Shown here piece after piece: positions 46,407 to 56,004 of a stretch of DNA of 64,000 bases. Under the pieces are notes generated by a model, which was not told the DNA's origin, ran no database searches, and was given only the letters and a program-made list of their open reading frames with translations. Location of the stretch: the NCBI GenBank assembly GCA_021775735.1, contig JAJFHG010000047.1:54257-118256 (forward strand), read 5' to 3'. Position 1 is the first letter of the stretch, and each line of letters opens with the position of its first letter. Made by a program: the position numbers and the translations under genes. This DNA comes from Hyphomicrobiaceae bacterium. Its GTDB lineage: Bacteria > Pseudomonadota > Alphaproteobacteria > Rhizobiales > Hyphomicrobiaceae.

Positions 46407-47606
46407 CTAGGACGCGTTGGCTTTTGTATTCGCTTTCGCCTTATTGGGCGTTTCCAGAGTGATCACTTCACCGTTGTTGAGTGCCAACGCCAATTCTCCA
46501 CGACGAAGCTTCAAAGCATATTGGCCAAACAACTTGTGGCGCCAGCCTGTCAGTGCGGCAACACCATCATCACGACCTGAAGCGATGTTTTCCAAATCCT
46601 GGTTGTTGGCAATGAGCTTCGTTGCTACGCGATTGCGCGCTGCACATGATTTCAATAGCACTTTGAGCAATTCCAGGGTGGCTTGTGATTCTGCCGTTGG
46701 TGGTTTGCCGCGTGGTAATGGCGGTAGCGTTGAAGGATCACGGTCTTTGGCACGTTTCAGGCTGGCCAAAATATCGCGTCCCCGGTTTGAGCGCGCGATG
46801 CCATCGTGGACACTACGCAACTTGCTGAGTTCTTCGACGTTTTTGGGTGCCTGATTGGCAATGTCATAAAGCGCATCATCCTTTACCAGGCGACCGCGCG
46901 GCACATTTTGCTTTTGCGCAGCATCTTCCCGCCAAGCCGCAAGCTCAATCAGATTGGCCAAAGCTTTGCGATCCTTGACGCGCAGTTTCAAGCGACGCCA
47001 TGCATCAGCGGGCTCGGTGATGTAGGTTGCTACATTTGACAGCGTTGCCATTTCCTCGTCCAACCAGTCGGCACGGTTCGCTTCGTCGATCTCGGCTTTT
47101 AGCGCAATGTAAACCTCGCGCAGATAGGTGACGTCGCCAAGTGCGTAGGTCAGCTGTTTGTTGGTGAGTGGGCGCTGGGACCAGTCGGTGAAGCGGCTCG
47201 ATTTGTCTAGATTCTCATCACTGATTTTTTTGACGAGATTGACGTAGCTTATGCTTTCGCCAAAACCACAGACCATGGCTGCGATCTGCGTATCAAACAG
47301 CGGTGTTGGCACGTTGCCGCTTTTTGCAACAAAGATCTCAATGTCCTGTCGGGCGGCGTGGAAGACCTTGACCACGGATGGGTCTGCCATCAGTTCGAAG
47401 AATGGGGTTAGGTCGAGCCCATTGCTCATGGGGTCAATGATCAATTCATGATCCAGGTTGGCAACCTGGATCAGGCAGAGCTCTGGCCAATACGTCGTCT
47501 CGCGTAGGAACTCGGTGTCGACGGTGACAAAGTCCCCGCCTGCGAGATCCTGACAGGCCTGCTGGAGGTCTTGTGTATCTGAAATAACGCGCATGGATTG
47601 GCGCAT
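46407..47606 (-). CDS. rnd: Ribonuclease D
   Basis: A 3'-to-5' exoribonuclease that trims tRNA and other stable RNA 3' ends. The 399-residue product starts with the DEDD exonuclease domain (DTEFLRETTYWPELCLIQ, then the FHAARQDIE motif and YALGDVTYL), followed by two helical HRDC-type domains. Length fits RNase D. ATG 47606 has AGG 4 nt upstream; ATG 47594 is possible. It is divergent from aspS. Confidence 0.95.
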   Translation of the reverse strand: MRQSMRVISDTQDLQQACQDLAGGDFVTVDTEFLRETTYWPELCLIQVANLDHELIIDPMSNGLDLTPFFELMADPSVVKVFHAARQDIEIFVAKSGNVPTPLFDTQIAAMVCGFGESISYVNLVKKISDENLDKSSRFTDWSQRPLTNKQLTYALGDVTYLREVYIALKAEIDEANRADWLDEEMATLSNVATYITEPADAWRRLKLRVKDRKALANLIELAAWREDAAQKQNVPRGRLVKDDALYDIANQAPKNVEELSKLRSVHDGIARSNRGRDILASLKRAKDRDPSTLPPLPRGKPPTAESQATLELLKVLLKSCAARNRVATKLIANNQDLENIASGRDDGVAALTGWRHKLFGQYALKLRRGELALALNNGEVITLETPNKAKANTKANAS

Positions 47607-47859
47607 ATAACCTATTGTGCGTTGGTTGTCGCGTGAGATCCTCAGGGCACGACAAATGGTATCAGAAATTTGATTTCGGCCCGGCGTTTCGCCGCCCGTC
47701 GCCGGGTGCCTGCGACGGCTCTTGTATCTGCCAACAGATGGCTGGTGACCCGACTTGACATTCGCCAGCCCACATGCGCTTTTCCGGCCGATATCGCTTC
47801 ATTTCACCGTGCAATTGAGATCTCTGAGCAAGGCGTCCCCGGCGCTGAAGGCAAGACAT

Positions 47860-49701
47860 ATGGCAACCAAAACCAACAAATCCACAAATGCAAAACCTGA
47901 GACCGTCGGTCATGCTTATCGCAGCCATACGTGCGGGGTGCTGAAGGCGGCCAATATTGCTGAAACGGTACGGCTCTCAGGCTGGGTGCATCGTGTGCGT
48001 GACCATGGTGGGGTGTTATTTATTGATCTGCGCGATCACTACGGCGTCACGCAGGTGGTGGCCGATCCAGATAGTGCCGCGTTTAAGATAGCCGAGAAAG
48101 TCCGTTCAGAGTGGGTTATTCGGATTGAGGGGCGTGTACGTGAACGCCCTGAGGGCACCACGAACCCCGAGCTGCCAACCGGTGAAATTGAAATTTATGC
48201 AGATGTAATTGACGTGCTGTCGGAAGCAAAAGAGCTGCCGGTCCCTGTCTTTGGTGAGCCGGACTATCCAGAAGACCTACGCCTCACCTATCGGTTTTTG
48301 GACCTCAGACGTGAGACGCTGCACAATAACATCATGCGGCGCTTGGAGGTTGTGAAGTCAATCCGTCGTCGCATGGATGAGACTGGATTCTTTGAATTCT
48401 CAACGCCGATTCTGACCGCGTCGAGCCCGGAAGGTGCGCGCGACTTTCTGGTGCCCTCACGAGTCCATGCAGGAAAGTTCTATGCCCTGCCGCAAGCCCC
48501 GCAGCAATATAAGCAATTGCTGATGGTGTCAGGTTTTGATCGTTACTTCCAAATTGCACCGTGTTTTCGTGATGAGGATCCGCGCGCCGATCGTCTTCCA
48601 GGAGAGTTCTACCAGCTCGACCTTGAGATGAGCTTTGTCGAACAAGATGACATTTTAGGCACCATGGAACCGGTTCTGAGGGGTGTGTTTGAAGAGTTTG
48701 CCGATGGCAAAACGGTGACCCAAACTTTCCCACGCATTCCTTATGATGAAGCGGTGCGCAAATACGGTTCTGACAAACCTGACCTTCGCAATCCAGTTGA
48801 AATTGAGAACGTTACCGATCACTTCAAGGGTTCAGGCTTTAAGATCTTCGCTGGCATGATTGACAAAGACCCGACGGTTGAAGTGTGGGGCATGCCGGCG
48901 CCGAAAGGTGGTAGTCGTGCGTTTTGTGACCGTATGAATTCTTGGGCTCAGGGTGAGGGTCAGCCCGGTCTCGCTTACATCTTTTTCCGAAATGGGGAAG
49001 GGGCCGGACCTGTTGCCAAAAATATCGGTCCTGAGCGTACCGCGGCCATTCGTGATCAGCTCGGTCTTAAGGATGGCGATGCGGTGTTCTTTACAGCCGG
49101 TCAGCCTGCGAAATTCCACAAATTTGCAGGTCTTGCGCGTGACAGACTTGGATCAGAATTGAAGTTGATTGACGAAACACAATTTGCGCTGTGTTGGATT
49201 GTCGATTTTCCAATGTACGACTGGAATGAGGATGAAAAGCGGGTCGACTTTTCGCACAATCCATTTTCTATGCCACAGGGCGGATTGGATGTTCTCGAAG
49301 CTGCAACGTCTGATCAAGATCTCTTGGCGATTAAAGCTTGGCAGTATGACCTTGTTTGCAACGGATTTGAAATCGCATCTGGCGGCATTCGCAACCACGA
49401 ACCAGAAACCATGCTGAAAGCATTTGGTATCGCTGGGCTTGGTCCTGATGTGGTCGAAGAGCGCTTTGGTGGAATGTATCGCGCGTTTCAATACGGCGCG
49501 CCGCCGCACGGCGGGATGGCAGCCGGTGTGGATCGCATTGTGATGTTGATTGTCGGTGCAGAAAACCTGCGCGAAGTAACCTTGTTCCCTATGAACCAGC
49601 AAGCCAGTGATCTGTTGATGGGTGCACCATCCGAAGTTGCACCGGAACAACTGCGCGATCTTTCAGTTCGCGTTATTGCTCCGCCGCCTGAGAAGACTTA
49701 A
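47860..49701 (+). CDS. aspS: Aspartate--tRNA ligase
   Basis: Class-II synthetase of 613 residues, bacterial type with the GAD insertion. The OB-fold anticodon domain contains [20 protein letters not shown]; motif 2 has [11 protein letters not shown]; motif 3 has [12 protein letters not shown]. The family starts at ATG 47860 (MATKTNK); the frame is open upstream but those residues are atypical. Alphaproteobacterial AspRS is often non-discriminating and works with GatCAB, which cannot be read from the sequence. Two small genes follow in tandem. Confidence 0.96.
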   Translation: MATKTNKSTNAKPETVGHAYRSHTCGVLKAANIAETVRLSGWVHRVRDHGGVLFIDLRDHYGVTQVVADPDSAAFKIAEKVRSEWVIRIEGRVRERPEGTTNPELPTGEIEIYADVIDVLSEAKELPVPVFGEPDYPEDLRLTYRFLDLRRETLHNNIMRRLEVVKSIRRRMDETGFFEFSTPILTASSPEGARDFLVPSRVHAGKFYALPQAPQQYKQLLMVSGFDRYFQIAPCFRDEDPRADRLPGEFYQLDLEMSFVEQDDILGTMEPVLRGVFEEFADGKTVTQTFPRIPYDEAVRKYGSDKPDLRNPVEIENVTDHFKGSGFKIFAGMIDKDPTVEVWGMPAPKGGSRAFCDRMNSWAQGEGQPGLAYIFFRNGEGAGPVAKNIGPERTAAIRDQLGLKDGDAVFFTAGQPAKFHKFAGLARDRLGSELKLIDETQFALCWIVDFPMYDWNEDEKRVDFSHNPFSMPQGGLDVLEAATSDQDLLAIKAWQYDLVCNGFEIASGGIRNHEPETMLKAFGIAGLGPDVVEERFGGMYRAFQYGAPPHGGMAAGVDRIVMLIVGAENLREVTLFPMNQQASDLLMGAPSEVAPEQLRDLSVRVIAPPPEKT

Positions 49702-49727
49702 TGCTACCAAGTGTAGGAGTTGGTGTG

Positions 49728-50246
49728 ATGAAAGCCGTTGTCCGATGCGTTGCTTTTTTTGCTTTATTTCTAGCGTTACCAGTTGGTGCAAAGACACCGG
49801 ATGGTGCTGAAAATTGGAACAGCGCCGAAATCGCATGGCATGACTTGCCAACGGGCGTGCGCAAAGCGACCGTCACACGAAAACCAGTGATAATGGTTTT
49901 TCATGCATCCTGGTGCACGGCTTGTCGGCAATACCGAACGCTATTTCAAAATCCAAAGGTTGTTGCAATGGCAGCAAACTTTGTGATGATCCTGATTGAT
50001 GCTGACAAAAATAAAATGGCGAACGGTGCATTCTCACCCGACGGAACATATGTGCCACGGACATTATTTCTTGATCCCGAAGGTGAGATTCAAACGTCCA
50101 TTCGGGGCAGTGATCCAGACTATCCTCACACCATTGATATCAAAAAACCTAATGAACTTTTGTCCCTTATGCAAAAGGCAAGGGACCTGATAGTAGTGCC
50201 GAAACGGATGAACAAAGACGCGGCGCTACATCAGAAGGTGGAATAG
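49728..50246 (+). CDS. Secreted thioredoxin-fold protein, TXNDC12/AGR-like
   Basis: A 172-residue exported protein. The signal peptide ends at VGA (about residue 21). A thioredoxin fold follows with WCTAC (Cys63 and Cys66, C-x-x-C). After it comes the stretch SPDGTYVPRTLFLDPEG, which closely resembles the TXNDC12/AGR2 ER thioredoxins of animals and is unlike ordinary bacterial DsbA/TlpA. ATG 49728 has AGGAG 8 nt upstream; an ATG at 49701 overlapping the aspS stop codon is possible but has no such site. A role as a periplasmic oxidoreductase is inferred. The ceramidase-like gene starts 1 nt after the stop. Confidence 0.75.
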   Translation: MKAVVRCVAFFALFLALPVGAKTPDGAENWNSAEIAWHDLPTGVRKATVTRKPVIMVFHASWCTACRQYRTLFQNPKVVAMAANFVMILIDADKNKMANGAFSPDGTYVPRTLFLDPEGEIQTSIRGSDPDYPHTIDIKKPNELLSLMQKARDLIVVPKRMNKDAALHQKVE

Positions 50247-50247
50247 A

Positions 50248-50973
50248 TTGAAGGTGGCTTGGAACGAACAGCTGTTCCGCTATTGCGAACGTGGAAGCGA
50301 TCCGGCGTTTTGGGCAGAGCCTGTCAACGCTGTTACCAATCTCGCGTTTATCGTTGTCGCAGCCATAGTCGCTATCATCTTGTACCGTGCCCCTAAGAGT
50401 GAACGTGGGGGCGCTGAAATGTTCCTCGTCGCGTTGGTGTTCGCGATCGGTATCGGCAGCTTTCTGTTCCACACATTCGCAACGCGCTGGGCTTCGCTCA
50501 CTGATATCGGGCCTATAACACTTTTTATGCTTGTTTACTTTGGCTATGCCTTGCGCCGATTTCTTGGTCTAGGTTGGCTTGTGGTCGGCTTGGCCGTTGC
50601 CCTATTTGAGGGTGCCCTTTGGTATGGGCAAAGCATCAGTTGTCAGCCAAGCTTCATGCCCGTCTCTAACGGCCTCGGTGTACCCTGTCTTAATGGCACT
50701 GCGGGATATCTGCCTGCGTTGGTTGCACTCGTCGGGATTTGTGCGGCGCTTGCCATGAAACAGCATGAGGCAGCAAAGCCTCTTCTGCTGGCTGGCGCTT
50801 TGTTTGCAATCTCGATGGCCTTTCGCACCATGGATTTTGAACTCTGTACAGGCTCTACGCTCCGTGGCATCCAAATCGGCACCCATTTTCTGTGGCATCT
50901 CCTCAATGCTGTCGTTCTCTATCTTCTGTTACGTGCGGCGCTTTTGCACGGGCGCCCGCGATCTGAAAATTGA
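50248..50973 (+). CDS. Bacterial alkaline-ceramidase homologue (membrane hydrolase)
   Basis: A 241-residue protein with about seven transmembrane helices. It keeps the putative zinc site of animal alkaline ceramidases with the same spacing: Ser71, His75 and Asp86 (human ACER3 Ser77, His81, Asp92), then His213 and His217 (ACER3 His217, His221). The N-terminal CERGSDPAFWAEPVNAVTN resembles the calcium-site region. It starts at TTG 50248 with AAGGTGG upstream. Predicted chemistry is amide hydrolysis of a ceramide-like lipid; the substrate is unknown. It forms a tandem with the thioredoxin-like gene and precedes tRNA-Leu. Confidence 0.78.
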   Translation: MKVAWNEQLFRYCERGSDPAFWAEPVNAVTNLAFIVVAAIVAIILYRAPKSERGGAEMFLVALVFAIGIGSFLFHTFATRWASLTDIGPITLFMLVYFGYALRRFLGLGWLVVGLAVALFEGALWYGQSISCQPSFMPVSNGLGVPCLNGTAGYLPALVALVGICAALAMKQHEAAKPLLLAGALFAISMAFRTMDFELCTGSTLRGIQIGTHFLWHLLNAVVLYLLLRAALLHGRPRSEN

Positions 50974-51037
50974 GGGCGCTTTAGGATTGCATTTTGAGGC
51001 CCATCCGGCGCATAAGGGGCCGCTGAAAACGCGCTTC

Positions 51038-51124
51038 GCGGACGTGGTGGAATTGGTAGACACACAGGACTTAAAATCCTGAGACCTAACAGTCGTGCGG
51101 GTTCAAGTCCCGCCGTCCGCACCA
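51038..51124 (+). tRNA. tRNA-Leu (anticodon UAA)
   Basis: An 87-nt class-II tRNA. The acceptor GCGGACG pairs with CGTCCGC, followed by A and an encoded CCA. The anticodon stem CAGGA/TCCTG encloses CTTAAAA with anticodon TAA, a long variable arm follows, and the T-arm is GGGTTCAAGTCCC. It lies 64 nt after the ceramidase-like gene, on the same strand. Confidence 0.97.
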
Positions 51125-51187
51125 ATCGCTGAAAGCCAGGTATTGCGTGTGGCATCAGCAATACGGAAAATCATGGTATAGAGACGC

Positions 51188-51212
51188 AAAACTCCATCTT
51201 GACCAGAGTTTT
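51188..51212 (+). terminator. Possible terminator downstream of tRNA-Leu
   Basis: AAAACTC (51188-51194) pairs with GAGTTTT (51206-51212) around 11 nt. The T-run is inside the second arm, not after the stem, so efficiency is uncertain. Confidence 0.35.
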
Positions 51213-51232
51213 ACCATTTCGCGCGTAACTGT

Positions 51233-52753
51233 TTGGGTCTTGGCTTTAGCGAAGTTGGCACTGCTCATCGCGTCGCGTCTTTCACCCCAGATTTCAGGAC
51301 TTCTGCCTTGATTAAGGTGCGCCCGATTCTGTTTGTCCTCGGTTTGCTGCTGTGCATTCTGGCAGCAGCCATGGTGCTGCCTGCGATCATTGATGTCGCT
51401 GACAACAATCCCGGTTGGCAGGTGTTTGTCGCCTCAGCGTTAATGACCTTCTTTATCGGAGGCTTGCTGGTCGTTGCCGCTTATGAAGATACCGCAGTCC
51501 AGCTTGGCATTAAAGAAGGCTTTTTGCTCACCACCTTATGTTGGCTGTTGCTCACAGCATTTTCGGCTGTGCCGTTTGTTGGTCTTGGCCTCACCTACAC
51601 AGACGCATTCTTCGAAGCGATGTCCGGTTTAACAACGACTGGATCCTCAGTGTTGGTTGGCTTGGATCAGCTACCCCGCGGCATCTTGTTGTGGCGTGCG
51701 TTGCTGCAAGGCGTCGGCGGCCTCGGCATCATCGCCATGGCAATTATCATTTTGCCATTTCTGCGTGTTGGCGGCATGCAACTGTTTCATGCTGAGAGTT
51801 CCGACCGATCTGAAAAAGTGATGCCACGTGCTCTTGAATTGATGATGGCAATTGCAGGCATCTATCTCATTTTGTTACTTGCATGCATTTCAGCCTATGT
51901 TTTTTTTGGTATGACAATTTTTGATGCGGTGTGCCACGCGCTAACAACAGTTTCGACCGCGGGGTTTTCTACACACGATGCTAGTTTTGGATTTTTTCAA
52001 TCCCCTGCATTGGAATGGGTGTGCATCGTATTCATGATTAGTGGCGCACTTCCGTTCGTCGTTTACATTAAGGCTGCCCGTGGTCAGGCGAGCGCTGTTT
52101 GGGGCGATACTCAAGTGCGCGGCTTTATATTGTTCCTGATTTCCATCTGGGCCATCGTCACATTTTGGTTGGTTGCCACGCGCGATATTTCTGTGATGGA
52201 GGCCTTGAGAGCTGCCGCTTTCAACGTCACGTCAATCATCACGACAACGGGATATTCGACGGAAGATTTCACCAAGTGGGGCACGTTCGCCGTAGGTTTG
52301 TTCTTTATTCTATTCTTTTTTGGCGGATGTTCTGGGTCGACTACTGGAGGCATCAAGATCTATCGCTTGCAAGTCGCCGGAATGTTGACCCGCAGCCACT
52401 TTTTGCATTTGATTAGCCCAAACCGGGTTGTCACGCTTGTCTATAGTGGACGCCGGTTGCCCGATGACGTGCCATTTTCCGTCGTCGCTTTTCTTGCAAT
52501 TTACATGGCAACTATTGGCGTCTTTACCGTTGTTCTGTCTGCAATGGGGCTTGACTTTGTAACGGCGCTCTCATCTGCGACACAGGCTGTTGGTAACGTT
52601 GGTCCCGGCCTTGGCGATCATGTCGGACCGGGTGGCAGTTTCTCAAGTATACCGTTGGCGGCAAAGTGGGTGTTGTCTGCTGCCATGCTGCTTGGTCGGT
52701 TAGAATTGTTTACGGTGCTGGTATTGTTAAGGCCCGAATTCTGGCGCGCGTAA
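51233..52753 (+). CDS. trkH: TrkH-family potassium uptake protein
   Basis: A multi-pass membrane protein (up to 506 residues) forming the K+ pathway of a Trk/Ktr system. Four pore loops are recognisable: SGLTTTGSSVL, ALTTVSTAGFST, IITTTGYSTED and ATQAVGNVGPGLG, with the selectivity glycines. The start is unclear: TTG 51233 gives an atypical polar stretch, while TTG 51308 starts nearer the first helix. No trkA is adjacent; the regulator must be elsewhere. Confidence 0.93.
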   Translation: MGLGFSEVGTAHRVASFTPDFRTSALIKVRPILFVLGLLLCILAAAMVLPAIIDVADNNPGWQVFVASALMTFFIGGLLVVAAYEDTAVQLGIKEGFLLTTLCWLLLTAFSAVPFVGLGLTYTDAFFEAMSGLTTTGSSVLVGLDQLPRGILLWRALLQGVGGLGIIAMAIIILPFLRVGGMQLFHAESSDRSEKVMPRALELMMAIAGIYLILLLACISAYVFFGMTIFDAVCHALTTVSTAGFSTHDASFGFFQSPALEWVCIVFMISGALPFVVYIKAARGQASAVWGDTQVRGFILFLISIWAIVTFWLVATRDISVMEALRAAAFNVTSIITTTGYSTEDFTKWGTFAVGLFFILFFFGGCSGSTTGGIKIYRLQVAGMLTRSHFLHLISPNRVVTLVYSGRRLPDDVPFSVVAFLAIYMATIGVFTVVLSAMGLDFVTALSSATQAVGNVGPGLGDHVGPGGSFSSIPLAAKWVLSAAMLLGRLELFTVLVLLRPEFWRA

Positions 52754-52810
52754 TTGTGCATTGTCCCTGGCACTGCTTGCATACTGTCACGATAATTCAA
52801 TGGCGACGCA

Positions 52811-54031
52811 TTAAATTGATATTTGCCAATCGTAGAGCCAGCGGTAACGATTGATCAGGGCTGGTCCTCTGATTATTTTCATGGCGTTGTTGCGCGCCAA
52901 AGCGGTGAGCCCTGCGTAGTGATAAATGCGACCGTTTTGTTGTGAGGCTTTGGCAACGCGTGCTGTGCGAGGGCGTCTTACGCGTTCGTAACGCTCAAGA
53001 GCTTTGACCGCGTTGCCGCTTGCGTGTGCGAGTTCCGTTGCCAACACCACGGCATCTTCCATAGCCATCACACCCCCTTGGGCCAGGAATGGCAAAACAG
53101 GATGAGCAGCATCACCAAGCAGTGTCGTTCGCCCGGTGCTCCACCTTTTCAATGGTGGCAAGGTGGCAAGCGACCACTTTTGCCAACAGACACCGGCGTG
53201 TAAAATTTTCTGTAGATCAGGGTTGAGCCCGTTGGCGCGTGTACAAACCCAGTCTTGTGAAATGGGAGTTGTCCAGTCAGGGCTGACTTCCTGATCATCA
53301 AAGATGGCGACAAGTGCAATCTCTTTTCCCGCACGGACAGGGTAGTGGACGACGTGCGCACCCGGCGCTAACCACAAACCAACGTTTGATTTATCAACCG
53401 TGTCAGAGAGCTCTGCGGACGCGATCACAGTCCGCGCTGCACTTTTGCCGGCCGCATGGAGTGGTGCGTCTGAAATCCAGGCTTTCCTCAGGCGTGAATG
53501 AATACCGTCCGCGGCAACGAGTATTTGACCGACCGCGGTGTAGTGGTTGGCAAGAACGGCTGTTACGTGCCCGTCTGCCTGATCCGCACGGAGGACTTCG
53601 CTATCCATGGACAGCCGGACTAACGAACAGTCGTGTACAGCGGCGAGCAGTGCGCTATGCAGGTTAGCACGATGCATTGTCCAATAAGGCGCGGTGTGAC
53701 GTGCATTGGATCGATTTCCAATCGGCATGCGTGCCAAGACCTCTCCGCTAAGGCCATCGCGGGGAACAACAAAAGACGGTGTTCCAGCGAAGGCGCAAAC
53801 GGGGGCTTCTAGTCCGAGCATTCTTAAGATGCGCGCCCCATTGGGACCGACTTGAATGCCTGCACCTTCAATTGAAAATTTTTCTCGGCGTTCGAAAATG
53901 TGGCTGGCAATATTGTGTTGGGCAAGAGCCAGCGCCAACGTGAGACCGCCGATACCCGCGCCGGCAATCAAGACCTGATCACGATCACTTTTGTCTGTAG
54001 TGTCGTGAGCTATGGCGGTGCGTGGTGTCAT
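52811..54031 (-). CDS. FAD-dependent aromatic-type monooxygenase
   Basis: A 406-residue flavoprotein of the UbiH / salicylate-hydroxylase group: AGAGIGGLTLALALAQ (FAD), then AADGIHSRLR, and GDAAHPVLPFLAQGGVMAMEDA. It would use NAD(P)H and oxygen to hydroxylate an aromatic compound. Substrate is not readable, although 3-hydroxybenzoate or salicylate hydroxylases are close in layout. It is convergent with trkH. Confidence 0.87.
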   Translation of the reverse strand: MTPRTAIAHDTTDKSDRDQVLIAGAGIGGLTLALALAQHNIASHIFERREKFSIEGAGIQVGPNGARILRMLGLEAPVCAFAGTPSFVVPRDGLSGEVLARMPIGNRSNARHTAPYWTMHRANLHSALLAAVHDCSLVRLSMDSEVLRADQADGHVTAVLANHYTAVGQILVAADGIHSRLRKAWISDAPLHAAGKSAARTVIASAELSDTVDKSNVGLWLAPGAHVVHYPVRAGKEIALVAIFDDQEVSPDWTTPISQDWVCTRANGLNPDLQKILHAGVCWQKWSLATLPPLKRWSTGRTTLLGDAAHPVLPFLAQGGVMAMEDAVVLATELAHASGNAVKALERYERVRRPRTARVAKASQQNGRIYHYAGLTALARNNAMKIIRGPALINRYRWLYDWQISI

Positions 54032-54218
54032 AAGACATGAAAGCCGGTTCTAGGTGGAGCTCTTATAGATTGAAATGGATCTAGAGAACGTCGTTTTATC
54101 TCGTTAAAAAGTTGGAGCAAATGATCTGCGGCTGCCTGAACTTAGGTTTCTCTCGTGCAACGGACATCATCACAGTGTGAAAGTTTGCTTTGATATTCAG
54201 CCGAGATTTCGGGGCAGC

Positions 54219-54473
54219 TCATTTTGCATTCTGATCTGCCGATTCTACGACGCAGTTTTCCGGATCGGAGTCCTTTGCACCGAGTGCACCGTCATGCACA
54301 AACAGCGTTGAGCAATATGGACAGAGAACTTGATTGTCTTCACCCATGTCAAGAAACACATGAGGATGATCAAACGGTGGCCTAGCGCCCATGCACTGCA
54401 GCTCTTTGACGCCAACAAAGATTTTTTCAACGCCCTGGTCGTTTGCCAGATGTGGTGCGGTGTGTTCAGCCAT
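54219..54473 (-). CDS. zf-CHCC zinc-finger protein (NDUFS6-like)
   Basis: An 84-residue protein with Cys27, a His in DHPHVFLDMG, and CPYC (Cys51, Cys54), the zinc ligands of the CHCC family related to the complex-I subunit NDUFS6. It may be an accessory of complex I or have a separate role in bacteria. It is divergent from the alpha/beta hydrolase gene. Confidence 0.88.
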   Translation of the reverse strand: MAEHTAPHLANDQGVEKIFVGVKELQCMGARPPFDHPHVFLDMGEDNQVLCPYCSTLFVHDGALGAKDSDPENCVVESADQNAK

Positions 54474-54593
54474 TTACAGGTCCTGTCGTTCAACTTATTG
54501 CATTTGAGGCCATATTATCAGCCAAATCGCATAGGACGTCGGCGAGAGCAAGGCCCAACGGCTTATGCTTTTTGTCTAGATCAGGAAATGACA

Positions 54594-55370
54594 ATGGATA
54601 TGCAAAGCTTTTCCTCGGATGGGGTGCAGATTGCCTTTATTGACGAGGGAGACAAAGCCCGGCCAGCCGTTGTGCTGATCCATGGCTTTGCCTCGAATAC
54701 GGAGGCCAATTGGATAGCTCCGGGTTGGATCTCGTACCTGGTCGATGCAGGTTTTCGGGTGATCTCGTTCGATAATCGTGGTCATGGTCAAAGTGAAAAA
54801 TTGTATGACCTGGAACTCTACGGTGCGCCGTTGATGGCCGAAGACGCCCGGCGATTGCTGGATCATCTCGATCTCAAGGTCTGTCATGTGATGGGCTACT
54901 CAATGGGCGCACGCATTTCAGCATTTCTTGCAACGACACATCCGACAAGGGTGGCGTCGATCGTCTTTGGCGGGCTCGGTCTCAACATGGTGCGCGGTAT
55001 GGCAGGCACGGGGCCCATTGCAACTGCACTTGAAGCTGAAACGATTGAGGATGTGGCGAACCCAACAGCGCGCACGTTTCGGGCCTTCGCAGAACAAACC
55101 GGCAGCGATCTCAAGGCACTTGCTGCTTGTATTCGTTCATCGCGTGCTCCGATTACACGCGAAGCTTTGGCAGAGGTAACGTGCCCAGTGCTGGTTGCGG
55201 TGGGTGACCGTGATGTGATTGGTGGTTCGGCTGATGCACTTGCCGACCTGATGCCAAACGCCGAAGCCTTTACGATCCCAAACCGTGATCATATGAAAGC
55301 TGTGGGGGATAAGGCGTTTAAATCGCGCGTGTTGGCTTTTTTGGCAGAACACGCGAAGCACAGCAGTTGA
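54594..55370 (+). CDS. Alpha/beta-fold hydrolase
   Basis: A 258-residue alpha/beta hydrolase: oxyanion HGF in VLIHGFAS, nucleophile elbow GYSMGA (Ser), an acid in VGDRDVIG, and the catalytic His in NRDHMKAVG. No signal peptide is seen. ATG 54594 lies 6 nt after AGGAA; 54588 and 54600 are alternatives. Longer upstream frames overlap the divergent zinc-finger gene and look non-coding. Substrate unknown. Confidence 0.88.
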   Translation: MDMQSFSSDGVQIAFIDEGDKARPAVVLIHGFASNTEANWIAPGWISYLVDAGFRVISFDNRGHGQSEKLYDLELYGAPLMAEDARRLLDHLDLKVCHVMGYSMGARISAFLATTHPTRVASIVFGGLGLNMVRGMAGTGPIATALEAETIEDVANPTARTFRAFAEQTGSDLKALAACIRSSRAPITREALAEVTCPVLVAVGDRDVIGGSADALADLMPNAEAFTIPNRDHMKAVGDKAFKSRVLAFLAEHAKHSS

Positions 55371-56004
55371 GCTCTAATCGCGTCGTTGGCATTCTAGCAC
55401 CTAGTGGTAGCTCATAGCGATGAGTTTAGCGTCACAAGTTATCCACTTGTCGGTGCGGAAATGGAAAAACCCCAGCAAGGCCATTGCTCTGCTCCATGAG
55501 ACAATCCGCGGGGAGTGTCGATTGAGCGGCGAATGGCAAACTGCCGGGGCTTCCAAGTCGGATACGCAAACACTTCGTATCTGGTTCTATGTCAGTTGGA
55601 TGCAACTCAACTCAAGTACAGACGCGAACTTGGCAGACGCAGAATACTGGCATCCATCTGGTTTCCATACGCAAACGCTCCAGATACATGAAAATCCTAG
55701 CAAACAGGTTGTGCAGAGTCCGTGACAAAACTGTGCGCACATGACGAATGTTGTGGATAAAACTGTAAGGGGGCCTTGGATTATTTCCGGTTCGGTGCGC
55801 GTGCGCTGGCTGGCTCGACATAAAAATGGCCCTGGTGCGGCCATGGGATCGGCCCAAAACCACCACTTTAATTGGGCGTTTTAGGCCTGGATCATCTCGG
55901 CAACTGGCCATTATTTTCAAACACAGGGCTCAGTTGGCACCGCTCACGGGAGACCCCTCTTGGGTGTTCACCGACCGTTAGCCTTAACGCGTCTATTGTG
56001 CCTT
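55371..56004. other. Gap of about 630 nt with DnaA-box-like sites
   Basis: No convincing gene: the one longer frame (55420-55725) codes for a low-information sequence without resemblance to a family. It contains TTATCCACT (55439-55447) inside the inverted repeat ACAAGT-TATCC-ACTTGT (55434-55450), a perfect DnaA-box complement TGTGGATAA (55752-55760), and a small GATACG/CGTATC inverted repeat (55561-55581). Confidence 0.45.

Noticed and set aside
51038..51232. tRNA-Leu as an integration site
   Set aside because: No integrase, no duplicated tRNA 3' end and no change in composition nearby.
55562..55676. Word ATACGCAAAC occurring twice (55562-55571, 55667-55676)
   Set aside because: Only 10 bases, two copies about 105 nt apart and no further structure; may be chance.
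55420..55725. 101-residue open frame in the gap after the hydrolase gene
   Set aside because: Composition and lack of motifs look random; the frame has no good start signal.
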